Source: Natronococcus amylolyticus DSM 10524
GTDB taxonomy: Archaea; Halobacteriota; Halobacteria; Halobacteriales; Natrialbaceae
DNA: 64,000 nt
Direction of reading: 5' to 3'
Assembly: GCF_000337675.1 (NCBI RefSeq)
Contig: NZ_AOIB01000025.1
Location: 53,005 to 117,004 of the forward strand
Shown: piece after piece, positions 35,328 through 43,898 of the stretch
Layout: each line of letters starts with the position of its first letter
Numbering within the stretch: position 1 is the stretch's first letter
Position numbers and translations under genes: made by a program
Notes under the pieces: model-generated
The model's database searches: none
Told to the model about the DNA's origin: nothing
The model's input: the letters and a program-made list of their open reading frames with translations, nothing else

Positions 35328-35747
35328 ATGACGTTCGATGCCCGCGAGTTCGTCGCCGAGGACTGCTGGCTCCTGATCGGCGTCGTCACGTTCGCACTGC
35401 TCAGTCTCGTCGGGCTCGCCGGTCTCGAGGCACTGGCTGGCGTCATCGCGATCGTGGGCTGGTTCCTGCTCGTGCCGCTGTTCCTGTTCTGGGGCGAGGA
35501 GATCGCCGACATCGCCCTCGGCGACGACTCGAAGCCGGACCACACCGTCGACGACCCGTTCGAGGAGCTCAAACGCCGGTACGCCGTCGGCGAGATCGAC
35601 GACGAGGAGTTCGAGCGACGGATCGATCGCCTCGTCGGGATCGACGGTGCGTTCGAGGACGTGTTTTCCGAGGCCGAGACGGCCTCGAAGCCGTCGGAAA
35701 CGGAGACGTCCGCTCCGCGGGAGCGAGAACTCGACGAGAACCGGTGA
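35328..35747 (+). CDS. SHOCT-domain membrane protein
   Basis: 139 residues from ATG 35328. Two membrane helices (about 10-30 and 32-52) are followed by the SHOCT motif DPFEELKRRYAVGEIDDEEFERR at about 78-103 and an acidic disordered tail. SHOCT is a short amphipathic C-terminal oligomerisation motif found in bacterial and archaeal membrane proteins of unknown role. The open frame extends upstream to 34908 but that part is the hydrolase relic and antisense to nothing known; the ATG at 35328 is the sensible start. Confidence 0.8.
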   Translation: MTFDAREFVAEDCWLLIGVVTFALLSLVGLAGLEALAGVIAIVGWFLLVPLFLFWGEEIADIALGDDSKPDHTVDDPFEELKRRYAVGEIDDEEFERRIDRLVGIDGAFEDVFSEAETASKPSETETSAPRERELDENR

Positions 35748-35828
35748 GTCGGGACGTCTATCGGTTGTCGCGGACAGCGTGACCGTCGAGAGGGACGGCT
35801 GGTCACCTCGCGCTGGGGGGCGGTTTCG

Positions 35829-37097
35829 TCAGGGGTGCGATTCCCAATCCTGGACGGCGACCGTCTCCCCGGCGGGGATCCCCTCGAGCCCGTCGTCGAC
35901 GACGACCCAGCCGTCGGCCAGGGCGACGCTCGAGAGCACGCCCGACCCGCTGGCTCGCGTCGGCGTCGCCGCGAACGCGGGGCCGTCATCGTCCTCGCGC
36001 TCCTCAAGTTGGACCCGTGCGAACGTTCGGGTGCCGGGTTCGCTGGGGATCTTGCGCTCGAGGACGGCCGGCGTGGTCGGATGGGGATCGGGAGCCGTCC
36101 CCTCGAGCCGGCGCAGCGTCGGCCGGAGGAACTGGACGGCGTTGACGATGCAGGCGACGGGGTACCCCGGGAGCGCGAGAACGGGGGTGTCCTCGACGAT
36201 CCCGAGACAGACCGGATGGCCGGGTTTGAGCCCGACCCCGTGGACGAGCACCTCGCCGAGGTCGTCGATCACCTCGGGCAGCAGATCCCGCTCACCCACG
36301 GAGGAGCCGCCGGTGGTGACGACGACGTCCTTCGTCAGATCGCGCTGAATGGCCACGCGAAGGGACTCGGCGTCGTCGGTGACCACGTCCCGATAGGTCG
36401 CGTCGGCTCCCCAGCGCTCGACCATCCGCGAGACGGTGAGCCCGTTGGTCTCGATGACCTCGCCGGGCCCCGGTTCGCCGTCAACGAGCTCCTCGCCGGT
36501 CGGGATCACGCCGACGGTCGGCCGCTGTGCGACCTCGAGGCGGCCGTAGCCGACCGACCGCAACAGCCCGAGATCGGAGGGACGCAGCCGGTGGCCGGCC
36601 CCGTACAGCCCCTCGCCTTCCGTGACGTCCTCGCCGATCGGGGCGACGTTCTCCCCCTCGGCGACGGCGTCGCCGACCTCGAGCTCGCCGACGTCCGCGA
36701 GCTCCTCGACGTGTTCGATCATCACGACGGCGTCGGCCCCGTCGGGCAGCGCGCTTCCCGTGTGGACCCGGACGGCCGTCTCGGGATCGACCGGTCCGTC
36801 GCGGTCGCCGATCCGCAACACCTCGGGGGATCGATCGGACGCGCCGAAGGTGTCCCCCGCCCGGACGGCGTAGCCGTCCATCGCCGCCCGTTGGTAGTGT
36901 GGTACGTTTCTCGCGGCCGTGATCGGTGCCGCCAGTACCCGCCCGTCCGCTCGCTCGAGCGGTACTGTCTCGGTGCCCGTCGGCGGGTCGTCGACGTCGC
37001 TCTCGACGGCCGCCTCGGTGAGAATTCGGCGCGCCTCGTCGACGGGCGTTCGCTCCTTGAACCCCGCCTCCTTGCGCTCGCTGTCGGCTCCTTCCAT
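35829..37097 (-). CDS. moeA: Molybdopterin molybdotransferase MoeA
   Basis: 422 residues from ATG 37097 (MEGADSERKEAGF). Conserved MoeA segments: AMDGYAVRAGD near 85, GSALPDGADAVVMIEH, GVIPTGEELVDGEPG, TTGGSSVGERDLLPE near 270, VHGVGLKPGHPVCLG and LALPGYPVACIVNAVQFLRP near 330, then the C-terminal beta-barrel. It inserts molybdate into adenylylated molybdopterin. It is the unfused companion of the MoeA-PBP protein at 30964; the two probably form a pair with different metal handling. Confidence 0.93.
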   Translation of the reverse strand: MEGADSERKEAGFKERTPVDEARRILTEAAVESDVDDPPTGTETVPLERADGRVLAAPITAARNVPHYQRAAMDGYAVRAGDTFGASDRSPEVLRIGDRDGPVDPETAVRVHTGSALPDGADAVVMIEHVEELADVGELEVGDAVAEGENVAPIGEDVTEGEGLYGAGHRLRPSDLGLLRSVGYGRLEVAQRPTVGVIPTGEELVDGEPGPGEVIETNGLTVSRMVERWGADATYRDVVTDDAESLRVAIQRDLTKDVVVTTGGSSVGERDLLPEVIDDLGEVLVHGVGLKPGHPVCLGIVEDTPVLALPGYPVACIVNAVQFLRPTLRRLEGTAPDPHPTTPAVLERKIPSEPGTRTFARVQLEEREDDDGPAFAATPTRASGSGVLSSVALADGWVVVDDGLEGIPAGETVAVQDWESHP

Positions 37098-37216
37098 ACG
37101 CTGACTCGGGTCGGCGGGACCCAAAAGGGTACGGGACGCCACCTCGGGCTCCCGGCGCTCGCCCGGAATCGACCGCTACCGCGGGGTTTTTCGTACCCGC
37201 GTTCGAACCCACGGCC

Positions 37217-37585
37217 ATGTCAACGCTGCGCGACGCGTTGCGGGACCTCTCGGACGACGTTTTCTTCGATCTGCTCGAGAGTGACGACGCGTACCTCCTC
37301 GTATTGGACGTTCCCGGCGCCACGCCGGAGTCGGTCTCCGTCTCGGTCGCCGAGGAGACGATCGCCATCGAGGCGCGCCGCGAGAAGCTCGACGACGGGG
37401 AGTACCGGTACCTCGAGGAGAACCGGCCGCTCCTGCTCGACGTCGAGCTGCCGCTCCCCGACGACGCCGCGAGCGAGACGGCGACGGCCGTCGAACGCGG
37501 TGTCCTCGAGCTGACCGTTCCGAAGCGCCCGGCGGACGGCAGCGAGACACCACTGGATTCTGTCGAGCGCGAGAACGCGGGGTGA
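37217..37585 (+). CDS. Hsp20 / alpha-crystallin family small heat shock protein
   Basis: 122 residues. Short N-terminal arm with FFDLLESDDAYLLVLDVPGATPESVSVSV, then the alpha-crystallin beta sandwich, IEARREKLDDGEYRYLEENRPLLLDVELP and GVLELTVPK near the end. It is an ATP-independent holdase type chaperone; haloarchaeal members are often Hsp20-like or GvpH-like. Its TGA stop (37583-37585) is in the same frame as the following ABC1 kinase, which has no ATG start of its own. Confidence 0.85.
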   Translation: MSTLRDALRDLSDDVFFDLLESDDAYLLVLDVPGATPESVSVSVAEETIAIEARREKLDDGEYRYLEENRPLLLDVELPLPDDAASETATAVERGVLELTVPKRPADGSETPLDSVERENAG

Positions 37586-37591
37586 CCGAGG

Positions 37592-39259
37592 CTGGCAACA
37601 CTCCGCGCGTACCGCCGGTTCGTCGTCGTTGCCTGGCAGTTCCTCCCGCTGTTGATCGCGTACGCCCGTGACCGCCGCCGGTTCCTGCTGTTCGGCCGAC
37701 GGCGACGGGTCGACCCGGAGACGCGACGACGCCGCGCACAGACCCTGCTCGAGTCGCTTCTGACACTCGGCCCGACGTTCATCAAGCTCGGCCAGCTGCT
37801 CTCGACGCGTCCCGACGTCCTTCCCCCGGAGTACATCGAGGAGCTGGCGGCCCTGCAGGACGACGTGCCACCCGCCGACTGGTCCGAAGCGAAGACCGTC
37901 CTCGAGGACGAGCTCGGAACGCTCGAGGAGCGCTTCGCGGAGTTCGACACCGAGGCGATCAGCGGGGCGAGCCTTGGTCAGGTCTACCGCGCACGGGTCG
38001 ACGGCGACCCCGTCGCGGTGAAGATCCGACGTCCGGAGATCGAGTCACTGGTCGAGGCCGACCTGCGGGTCATCCGCTGGTCACTGCCGCTTCTGCTGTA
38101 CTTCGTCGACGAGTCCCGATCGTTCTCGCTCGAGAACCTCGCCGACGAGTTCGCGAAGACGATCCGCGAGGAGATGGACTACGAGCGGGAGGCGGCGATG
38201 CTGACCGAGATCCGCTCGAACTTCGCAAGCGACGATCGAATTCGTATTCCCGAGGTCCTCGAGAGCCACTCCGGGTCGCGCGTGCTCACGATGGAGTACG
38301 TGCCGGGGACGAAGATCAACGACGTCGAGGCGCTGGATCGAAAGGGGATCGACCGAAGCCAGGTCGCGGAGACCCTCCAGCGGGCGTACCTCCAGATGAT
38401 CATCGACGACGGCGTCTTTCACGCCGACCCCCATCCCGGTAACCTCGCGGTGACCGACGAGGGGGCGATCATCTTCTACGACTTCGGGATGTCCGGCCGG
38501 GTCGACGAGTTCGTCCAGGGGAAGATCGTCGACTTCTACATCGCGGTCGCCAACCAGGATATCGACGCCATCCTGGACGCGCTGATCGAGGTCGGCACCC
38601 TGAGTCCGGATGCGGATCGGGCGGTGATGGCCGAGGTGATGGAGCTCGCGATCCAGGACGCCCGCGGCCAGGAGATCGAGCAGTACCGCGTCCAGCAGAT
38701 CGTCGGCCAGATCGAGGACTCGATCTACGAGTTCCCGTTCCGGCTGCCGAAGAACCTCGCGCTCGTCCTGCGGGTCGCGACCGTCGTCGAGGGCGTCTGT
38801 GTCACGCTCGACGAGAACTTCGACTTCATTGACACCGCGACCGACTACCTGACCGAACAGGGCTACCGCGAGGAGTCCATCCGTCAGTACGCCGAACAGA
38901 CGGGTCGCCAGCTCCGCGAGTCCGGCGAGTCGCTGACCCGACTCGCGCCCAAAACCGAGCGCACGCTGGATCGGCTCGACCGGGACAACCTCTACGTCCG
39001 CATCGGTATCGAAGACGAAGAGGGGGTCCTCGACAAACTCGCAAAGCGGCTGGTCTACGGCCTGCTGCTGACGATGTCGCTGTTCTCGATGGGCGTACTG
39101 TACGCCTTGGAAGCGCCGGAGGCGTCGGTCGTCGCCGCCGTCCTTTCGGCCGTACTTATCGTCCAGCTTTACCGATCGTTCCGCGACAGGAGCAGCTCCT
39201 TGCAAGCGAAACCGCAGTTCACCCGCCAGAACCTCCGCCAGCGCCGTCGCGAGGAGTGA
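37592..39259 (+). CDS. ABC1/UbiB-family atypical protein kinase
   Basis: About 555 residues if it starts at CTG 37592, or 535 from TTG 37652. It has the family's FIKLGQLLSTRPDVLP (KxGQ motif) near 60, GASLGQVYRARV (Ala/Gly-rich loop), VAVKIRRPEIE (lysine), FHADPHPGNLAV and IIFYDFGMSGR (catalytic and metal sites), and two C-terminal membrane helices near 490-530. Members act in quinone or membrane lipid homeostasis. The region before TTG, LATLRAYRRFVVVAWQFLP, looks coding, and GGTGA lies seven bases before the CTG, so a CTG start or readthrough from Hsp20 is possible. Confidence 0.88.
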   Translation: MATLRAYRRFVVVAWQFLPLLIAYARDRRRFLLFGRRRRVDPETRRRRAQTLLESLLTLGPTFIKLGQLLSTRPDVLPPEYIEELAALQDDVPPADWSEAKTVLEDELGTLEERFAEFDTEAISGASLGQVYRARVDGDPVAVKIRRPEIESLVEADLRVIRWSLPLLLYFVDESRSFSLENLADEFAKTIREEMDYEREAAMLTEIRSNFASDDRIRIPEVLESHSGSRVLTMEYVPGTKINDVEALDRKGIDRSQVAETLQRAYLQMIIDDGVFHADPHPGNLAVTDEGAIIFYDFGMSGRVDEFVQGKIVDFYIAVANQDIDAILDALIEVGTLSPDADRAVMAEVMELAIQDARGQEIEQYRVQQIVGQIEDSIYEFPFRLPKNLALVLRVATVVEGVCVTLDENFDFIDTATDYLTEQGYREESIRQYAEQTGRQLRESGESLTRLAPKTERTLDRLDRDNLYVRIGIEDEEGVLDKLAKRLVYGLLLTMSLFSMGVLYALEAPEASVVAAVLSAVLIVQLYRSFRDRSSSLQAKPQFTRQNLRQRRREE

Positions 39260-39407
39260 ACGGTTTGGGATAACGATTTTCCGGAGCGACCGCGGGGCGG
39301 CTCGCGGTCTCCGGAACTTGCGTACAGGCAGGTGCCCGTACGAATCGAGAAGGGGACGAGGCCGCCGCCACTACAACCTTCTTTCCGCTGGCCGTTGAGA
39401 CCTATCC

Positions 39408-40463
39408 ATGAGTTACGATCGGATCGCTGACCTGTCGCTGACGATCGACGACGTCTCGAGGGAGCGCCTCGAGCGCGAGACCTCGAGCGGGTTCACCCGT
39501 GTCACCACCGAGTTCTCGCTCGAGGGTCCCGACGGCGTCGTCGGGAAGGGCGAGGACGTCACCTACGAGACCGAGGACCACGACGCGCTCGCCGAGAGCG
39601 GGTTGCCCGATCTCACGGGCGAGTACACGATCGACTCCTTCTCGAGCCGACTCGACGACCTCGATCTGTTCCCAGCGGGCGCGCCCGACCGCGAGGTATT
39701 CCGGAACTACCGCCGGTGGGGCCTCGAGGCCGCCGCGCTCGACCTCGCGCTTCGCCAGGCCGGGACGGATCTGGCGTCGCGACTCGAGACCGAGTACGAA
39801 CCCGTCCGCTTCGTCGCCAGCACGCGACTCGGCGACGACCCTTCCACTGATCGGGTCGAGGAACTGCGCGAGGCGGTTCCGGGTCTCGAGTTGAAGCTCG
39901 ATCCGACGCCCGAGTGGGACGCCGCGCTGGTCGAGGAGCTGGCGGCGATCGACGCCGTCCGCATCCTCGACCTGAAGGGCCAGTACAGCGGCACCGAGGT
40001 CGACGTCGAGGTCAGCCCCGAACTGTACGAACGGCTGATCGAGGGCTTTCCGGTGGCCGTGCTCGAGGACCCCGCGCTCGAGGCGAGCACCGAGGAGCTG
40101 TTCGAGGACGAGAACGTTCGCTCGCGGACCTCCTGGGACGCACCGATTCACGGCCTCGCGGACGTCGAGGAGCTGCCGTGGGAACCCGAGTGGCTCAACA
40201 TCAAACCCTCGCGCTTCGGCTCGCTCGAGTCGCTGCTCGAGACGATCGACTACTGTCAGGAACGCGGAATGACGCTGTACGGCGGCGGCCAGTTCGAACT
40301 CGGTGTCGGCCGGGGCCAGCTGCAGGCGCTGGCGTCGGTGTTCTATCCCGACACGCCCAACGACGTCGCGCCGGGTGCGTACAACGATCCCGAGGTGACT
40401 GGCGAGTTGCCGGCGAGTCCGCTCGAGCCGCCCGCCGATTCCGAGGGCTTTCGCTGGTCCTGA
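39408..40463 (+). CDS. Enolase-superfamily-like protein (haloarchaeal)
   Basis: 351 residues resembling mandelate racemase/muconate lactonising enzymes. An N-terminal alpha+beta part (1-115) is followed by a barrel with LELKLDPTPEW, RILDLKGQYSGTEVD, AVLEDPALEA, RTSWDAPIHGLAD and WLNIKPSRFGSLES, giving candidate metal ligands Asp, Glu, Asp and a lysine on the sixth strand. The usual D-x-N on the third strand is D-x-K here, and the K-x-K on the second is only one lysine. This argues for a divergent, perhaps non-racemase activity. Alone, plus strand. Confidence 0.75.
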   Translation: MSYDRIADLSLTIDDVSRERLERETSSGFTRVTTEFSLEGPDGVVGKGEDVTYETEDHDALAESGLPDLTGEYTIDSFSSRLDDLDLFPAGAPDREVFRNYRRWGLEAAALDLALRQAGTDLASRLETEYEPVRFVASTRLGDDPSTDRVEELREAVPGLELKLDPTPEWDAALVEELAAIDAVRILDLKGQYSGTEVDVEVSPELYERLIEGFPVAVLEDPALEASTEELFEDENVRSRTSWDAPIHGLADVEELPWEPEWLNIKPSRFGSLESLLETIDYCQERGMTLYGGGQFELGVGRGQLQALASVFYPDTPNDVAPGAYNDPEVTGELPASPLEPPADSEGFRWS

Positions 40464-40550
40464 GGCGACGAGGAAGGGCTGGGTTCGCCTGTTCTCCACC
40501 GGATTCCGTCCGGATCTGCTGAAATAGCCGATCTCCGAACAGCCGCTAGT

Positions 40551-40596
40551 TTTATTACCAGCTGTAAAGTATGCTTTACTGTAAAAGGTGCTTTAC
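40551..40596 (+). promoter_or_regulatory. Promoter with twin operators of the DUF2178/XRE pair
   Basis: TTTATTA (40551-40557) is a TATA-like element. Two 16-base inverted repeats follow in tandem: GTAAAGTATGCTTTAC (40564-40579) and GTAAAAGGTGCTTTAC (40581-40596), 17 bases apart start to start and ending two bases before the ATG at 40599. Both halves read GTAAA/TTTAC. They cover the predicted transcription start, so the XRE protein encoded downstream probably represses its own transcript here. Repeats are read directly; binding is inferred. Confidence 0.7.
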
Positions 40597-40598
40597 AC

Positions 40599-41018
40599 AT
40601 GAACATCACCCGCAACTCGGTCAGTATCGGCAAGCGGACGTACGAACGGACTGTCTGGATACTGGTGGGTCTCGGCTGTCTCGGCCTCTGGTCGGGTATC
40701 TACCTCGATGCACAACTCGCCGGAACGATCACCTACCTCGTGGCAGTCTGGGTCGCGATGGGGATCGCGTTCGGCTTACCGCGCGTTACCGAGACGAAAC
40801 TGTCCGACGAACGCGACGAAGCACATCACAACCGCGCCAGCGGTCTCATGTTCTCGATCGCGGCGATCGCAACGATCAGCGTCGTTCCAGCGCTCTACGT
40901 TCTCGACGCCGGCGGATACTTTACCATCACGTCGACGATGTGGGGCGGAATATACGTTCTGTCGGCTCTCGCGCTCCTCTACGGGCTCTGCTACGGAATC
41001 GTACTCTGGCGCAACTAA
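40599..41018 (+). CDS. DUF2178 family membrane protein
   Basis: 139 residues with four membrane helices (about 17-36, 41-61, 86-106, 112-135). The polar loop with TKLSDERDEAHHNRAS between helices two and three is typical of DUF2178 proteins, which archaea and some bacteria encode just before a short XRE-type HTH protein. Function is unknown. GC content is lower than in neighbouring genes, which suggests transfer. It starts two bases after the second operator. Confidence 0.82.
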   Translation: MNITRNSVSIGKRTYERTVWILVGLGCLGLWSGIYLDAQLAGTITYLVAVWVAMGIAFGLPRVTETKLSDERDEAHHNRASGLMFSIAAIATISVVPALYVLDAGGYFTITSTMWGGIYVLSALALLYGLCYGIVLWRN

Positions 41019-41024
41019 CAATCG

Positions 41025-41228
41025 ATGGATAATCAGGTCACAGAACGTCGGAACGAACGAGATCTGAGTCAAGGCGAACTCGCCGAAGCCGTCGACGTAA
41101 CCCGTCAGACGATCAATTCGATCGAGCGCGAACGGTACGATCCATCGCTGGAGCTGGCGTTCAAGCTGGCGGCGTACTTCGACTGTCGCGTCGACGATCT
41201 GTTCGATCCGGATCTCGACGGCGAGTGA
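41025..41228 (+). CDS. Short XRE-family HTH regulator
   Basis: 67 residues, just one Cro/CI-type HTH: RRNERDLSQGELAEAVDVTRQTINSIERERYDPSLELAFKLAAYF and a short acidic tail. It belongs to the YozG/PF12844-like regulators that partner DUF2178 proteins. The gap to the DUF2178 gene is six bases, so they are one transcript, and the twin repeats before that gene are the natural binding sites. The recognition helix includes RQTINSIER. Confidence 0.9.
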   Translation: MDNQVTERRNERDLSQGELAEAVDVTRQTINSIERERYDPSLELAFKLAAYFDCRVDDLFDPDLDGE

Positions 41229-41651
41229 CCCGATACGCCCCTCGTGAACCCCGGAGTCGCAGAGAGCGCTCCGGGGCCTCCGGCCCCGGGTCGACACCGG
41301 GTCGATTCGCTTCGTCCCGGTCGGCGGTACGAGCGAGGCTTGCCTCGGAATCCCTCGTTCTGGTGATCGAGGTGATCGAGCTGGGGCCCGAGCAGTTCGC
41401 ACACGAGCACGACGAAGGGATTGTTCGCTCCAGATCCCACGAGCGCCGTCTCTTCGGGTGAGGTACTCGCTGCCGGTGGTCTATCGAGGATGGAAGGCAT
41501 GACTTCGCGTTCGAGTGTGTACTCTTCGGGCGGACCCGCCTGTAGCTGCCCGATTCGTCGACGAAGACCGTCCAGTCGGACACGCCACCGGTTGCTTCGA
41601 CCGTCACGTCGACGGTCCGTGGGCTGTCCGCACCGTCCGAACGCCCACCGG
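41229..41651. other. Gene-poor stretch with hairpin and possible decayed small gene
   Basis: 423 bases without an intact gene. A perfect 8-base stem, CCGGGGCC and GGCCCCGG with a TCC loop, lies at 41271-41289 shortly after the XRE stop and may terminate that transcript. On the minus strand, upstream of nothing intact, two frames read VEATGGVSDWTVFVDESG and, after a shift, GQLQAGPPEEYTLEREVMPS (about 41490-41620), which look like parts of one frameshifted beta-rich protein. This is low-confidence. Confidence 0.35.
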
Positions 41652-43616
41652 TTACCCGCCGTGACTCTCGTGGGTGTGGTCGTCGCCGTCCTCGGTCGCC
41701 GATTCTGTCTCGCCGTCTGCCGACGTGTCGCCGCCGTCCCCCTCGTCACCGGCTGATCGGGGACCGACCTTAAGCGGACGCATCATGTCGTGATCTTCGT
41801 GCTCGAGCATGTGACAGTGCCACATGTACTCTCCCGTCTGATCGGTGAACAGCCCCTCGTACTCCCCGAAGTGGGCGATGATGTGAACGACTTCCGCAGG
41901 GTCGACGGTCACGACGTCGTTCCAGCCCAGTTCGTACGGCTCAGGGCTTTCGAGTGCGCCGAGATCGATCGTGTCCTCGTCCGGATCGTAGTCACCAACC
42001 GGCTGTCGCCCGAGCACTTGGAAGTGGACGAGGTGGAGGTGGACCGGGTGGGACATGCTGGTGTGGTTCGCCAGACTCCAGATTTCAGTGTCGCCGAGCG
42101 TCGGCGTCTCAGTAGCCGGGCCCATCATCGGGATGCCGGATGGTTCGTCCGCCGTGCCAAGCAAATGAAGCGCCCGGTCGTCCTCGTCGGTGTCGTGTGC
42201 GAGCGTCAGGTACCGCTCGGTATCGACCGACTCGACGGGAAGTTCGGGAACCTGGGTCAGTTCACTCGGGAGGAAGCCGACGTCCGCGTCGTCCTCCTCG
42301 GTGTCCGTACTGCCCTCGCCGTCCGTGTCGTTCGATTCGGAATCGGCAACCTCTACGAGCATCACTTCGTGGAGCGGGACGACGTCGTCGCTTTCGTCAC
42401 CGTCGTCATCGTCACCGCCGTCACCACGGTACATCGCAGGCGCGTCGTTGTGCAACAGCACCGTCTCGCCGGCGTAGTCGGAGAAATCGACGACGACGTC
42501 GGCCCGTTGGCTCGAACCGAGTTCGAGCCGGTCCTCGAGCTCGACCGGTTCCGGGAGTAGTCCTCCGTCGTTTCCGATCAGGACGAATGGAGGGCCGTCG
42601 GCTCCCGTTTCGTCCGCCGATTCGTCGTACTCGACGAGCTCGAGACGGTAGAACCGACTGTTCGACGCATTGAGGATCCGGAGTCGGTAGGGACGGGGTT
42701 CCACCGACAGCCGGGACCAGGCTTTTCCGTTGACGACCGGCGTATCGCCGTAGAACTCCGGTACGACAGTTGGGTCGGGGTGGGAGTCGTCGCTGCCGCC
42801 TTGCTCGTCCGCCACGGCCGCCGGGTAAAACAGCGAGCCGTCTTCTTCGAAGCTCCGATCCTGGATGGCGAGTGGAATCTCGTACTCGCTGTCCGGGAGG
42901 TCGAGCCCCCGTTCGTGGTCGTTTCGAAGGAGGTAGAACCCCGCCAAACCGGCGTAGGCGTTGAGACGCGTGATCCCCTTCGCGTGGTCGTGGTACCACA
43001 TCGTCGATGGGGGCTGCTCGTTGGCGTAGTAGTAATCCTTCTGCTCGAAGGCGGGCCCCGTCTCCTCGAAATCACGGGTAAACCAGGCCTGTGCGTTCCC
43101 GTCGCTCTCGGCCTCGACGTTGCCCCCGTGGAGGTGCGTTACGGTGTGGACGCCCGGCGTATCGTACGGAACCACGTCGGCGTGCAGAGTCGTATCGACA
43201 GGCAGGAGGTGTTCGTCCGGCAGGTCGTTTTTCCACCGAACGTAGATCGGTTCACCCTGTTCGGCCTCGATCGTCGGTCCGGGATACTGGCCGTCGTACC
43301 CCCAGACAGTCGTCGGCGGCAGGTCACTGTGGAGTCGCTGCTCTACCTCCCGCATCTCTACCTCGTAGTAGGGCTGTCCCTCCTTCGTCCCCGACGGCTC
43401 GAGAACCTCCGGTCGGGGAACCTCGTCCACCCACTTCTCGAGTTCGGGTGAGGAGTGGTCGGTGATCGTTGCTTCCGCCTCCGTTACGTCCTCCGACGAC
43501 GGCTCTGGATCGTCCATCGTACACCCCGCAAACGCTGAAACCCCCGCGACACCAGTTGCAAGGATCAGTTTGCGCCGCGATAGCTCCCGTTCGGGACGCC
43601 CGGTGGAAAGGGGCAT
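41652..43616 (-). CDS. Tat-exported multicopper oxidase (laccase-like lipoprotein)
   Basis: 654 residues from ATG 43616. The N-terminus ELSRRKLILATGVAG followed by SAFAGC is a twin-arginine signal with a lipobox cysteine near residue 31, so it should be exported folded and anchored by lipid. Copper ligands are all seen: THLHGG near 160, WYHDHAKG near 205, HPVHLHLVHF near 555 and WHCHMLEHEDHDMM near 615 (the HCHxxxH type 1/3 site). Two long acidic Asp/Glu insertions lie between domains. It resembles bacterial CotA and haloarchaeal laccases and may oxidise phenols, Cu(I) or Mn(II). The His/Asp-rich C-terminus is unusual. Confidence 0.92.
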   Translation of the reverse strand: MPLSTGRPERELSRRKLILATGVAGVSAFAGCTMDDPEPSSEDVTEAEATITDHSSPELEKWVDEVPRPEVLEPSGTKEGQPYYEVEMREVEQRLHSDLPPTTVWGYDGQYPGPTIEAEQGEPIYVRWKNDLPDEHLLPVDTTLHADVVPYDTPGVHTVTHLHGGNVEAESDGNAQAWFTRDFEETGPAFEQKDYYYANEQPPSTMWYHDHAKGITRLNAYAGLAGFYLLRNDHERGLDLPDSEYEIPLAIQDRSFEEDGSLFYPAAVADEQGGSDDSHPDPTVVPEFYGDTPVVNGKAWSRLSVEPRPYRLRILNASNSRFYRLELVEYDESADETGADGPPFVLIGNDGGLLPEPVELEDRLELGSSQRADVVVDFSDYAGETVLLHNDAPAMYRGDGGDDDDGDESDDVVPLHEVMLVEVADSESNDTDGEGSTDTEEDDADVGFLPSELTQVPELPVESVDTERYLTLAHDTDEDDRALHLLGTADEPSGIPMMGPATETPTLGDTEIWSLANHTSMSHPVHLHLVHFQVLGRQPVGDYDPDEDTIDLGALESPEPYELGWNDVVTVDPAEVVHIIAHFGEYEGLFTDQTGEYMWHCHMLEHEDHDMMRPLKVGPRSAGDEGDGGDTSADGETESATEDGDDHTHESHGG

Positions 43617-43642
43617 AGCATACGGTGGTAAGAAAGCCCCCA

Positions 43643-43648
43643 ATATAC
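43643..43648 (-). promoter_or_regulatory. TATA box of the multicopper oxidase gene
   Basis: Minus-strand GTATAT at 43643-43648, about 29 bases before the ATG at 43616. This points to a leaderless transcript and supports that start codon. Confidence 0.5.
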
Positions 43649-43898
43649 AGGGATTGACCGTTCCTACGGCGCTGGAATCGAAGCCGAACACGTTACCGGA
43701 TGATAATTCGACGTTCGTCCGAACCGAGGCTTCGACGAGCGACACGTGCCGAGCAACTGTACGGGTGGGAGAGAGACGAATCGGTGCTTCAGCCCCGTCG
43801 ATCGACACCCGCTTGGGCCTCGTCCGCGCCCGATTCTCGAGGCCGACGGTCCGGCCGAACCACCAACCCGTATTACCCGCTCCCGCCAACCACCGTGC

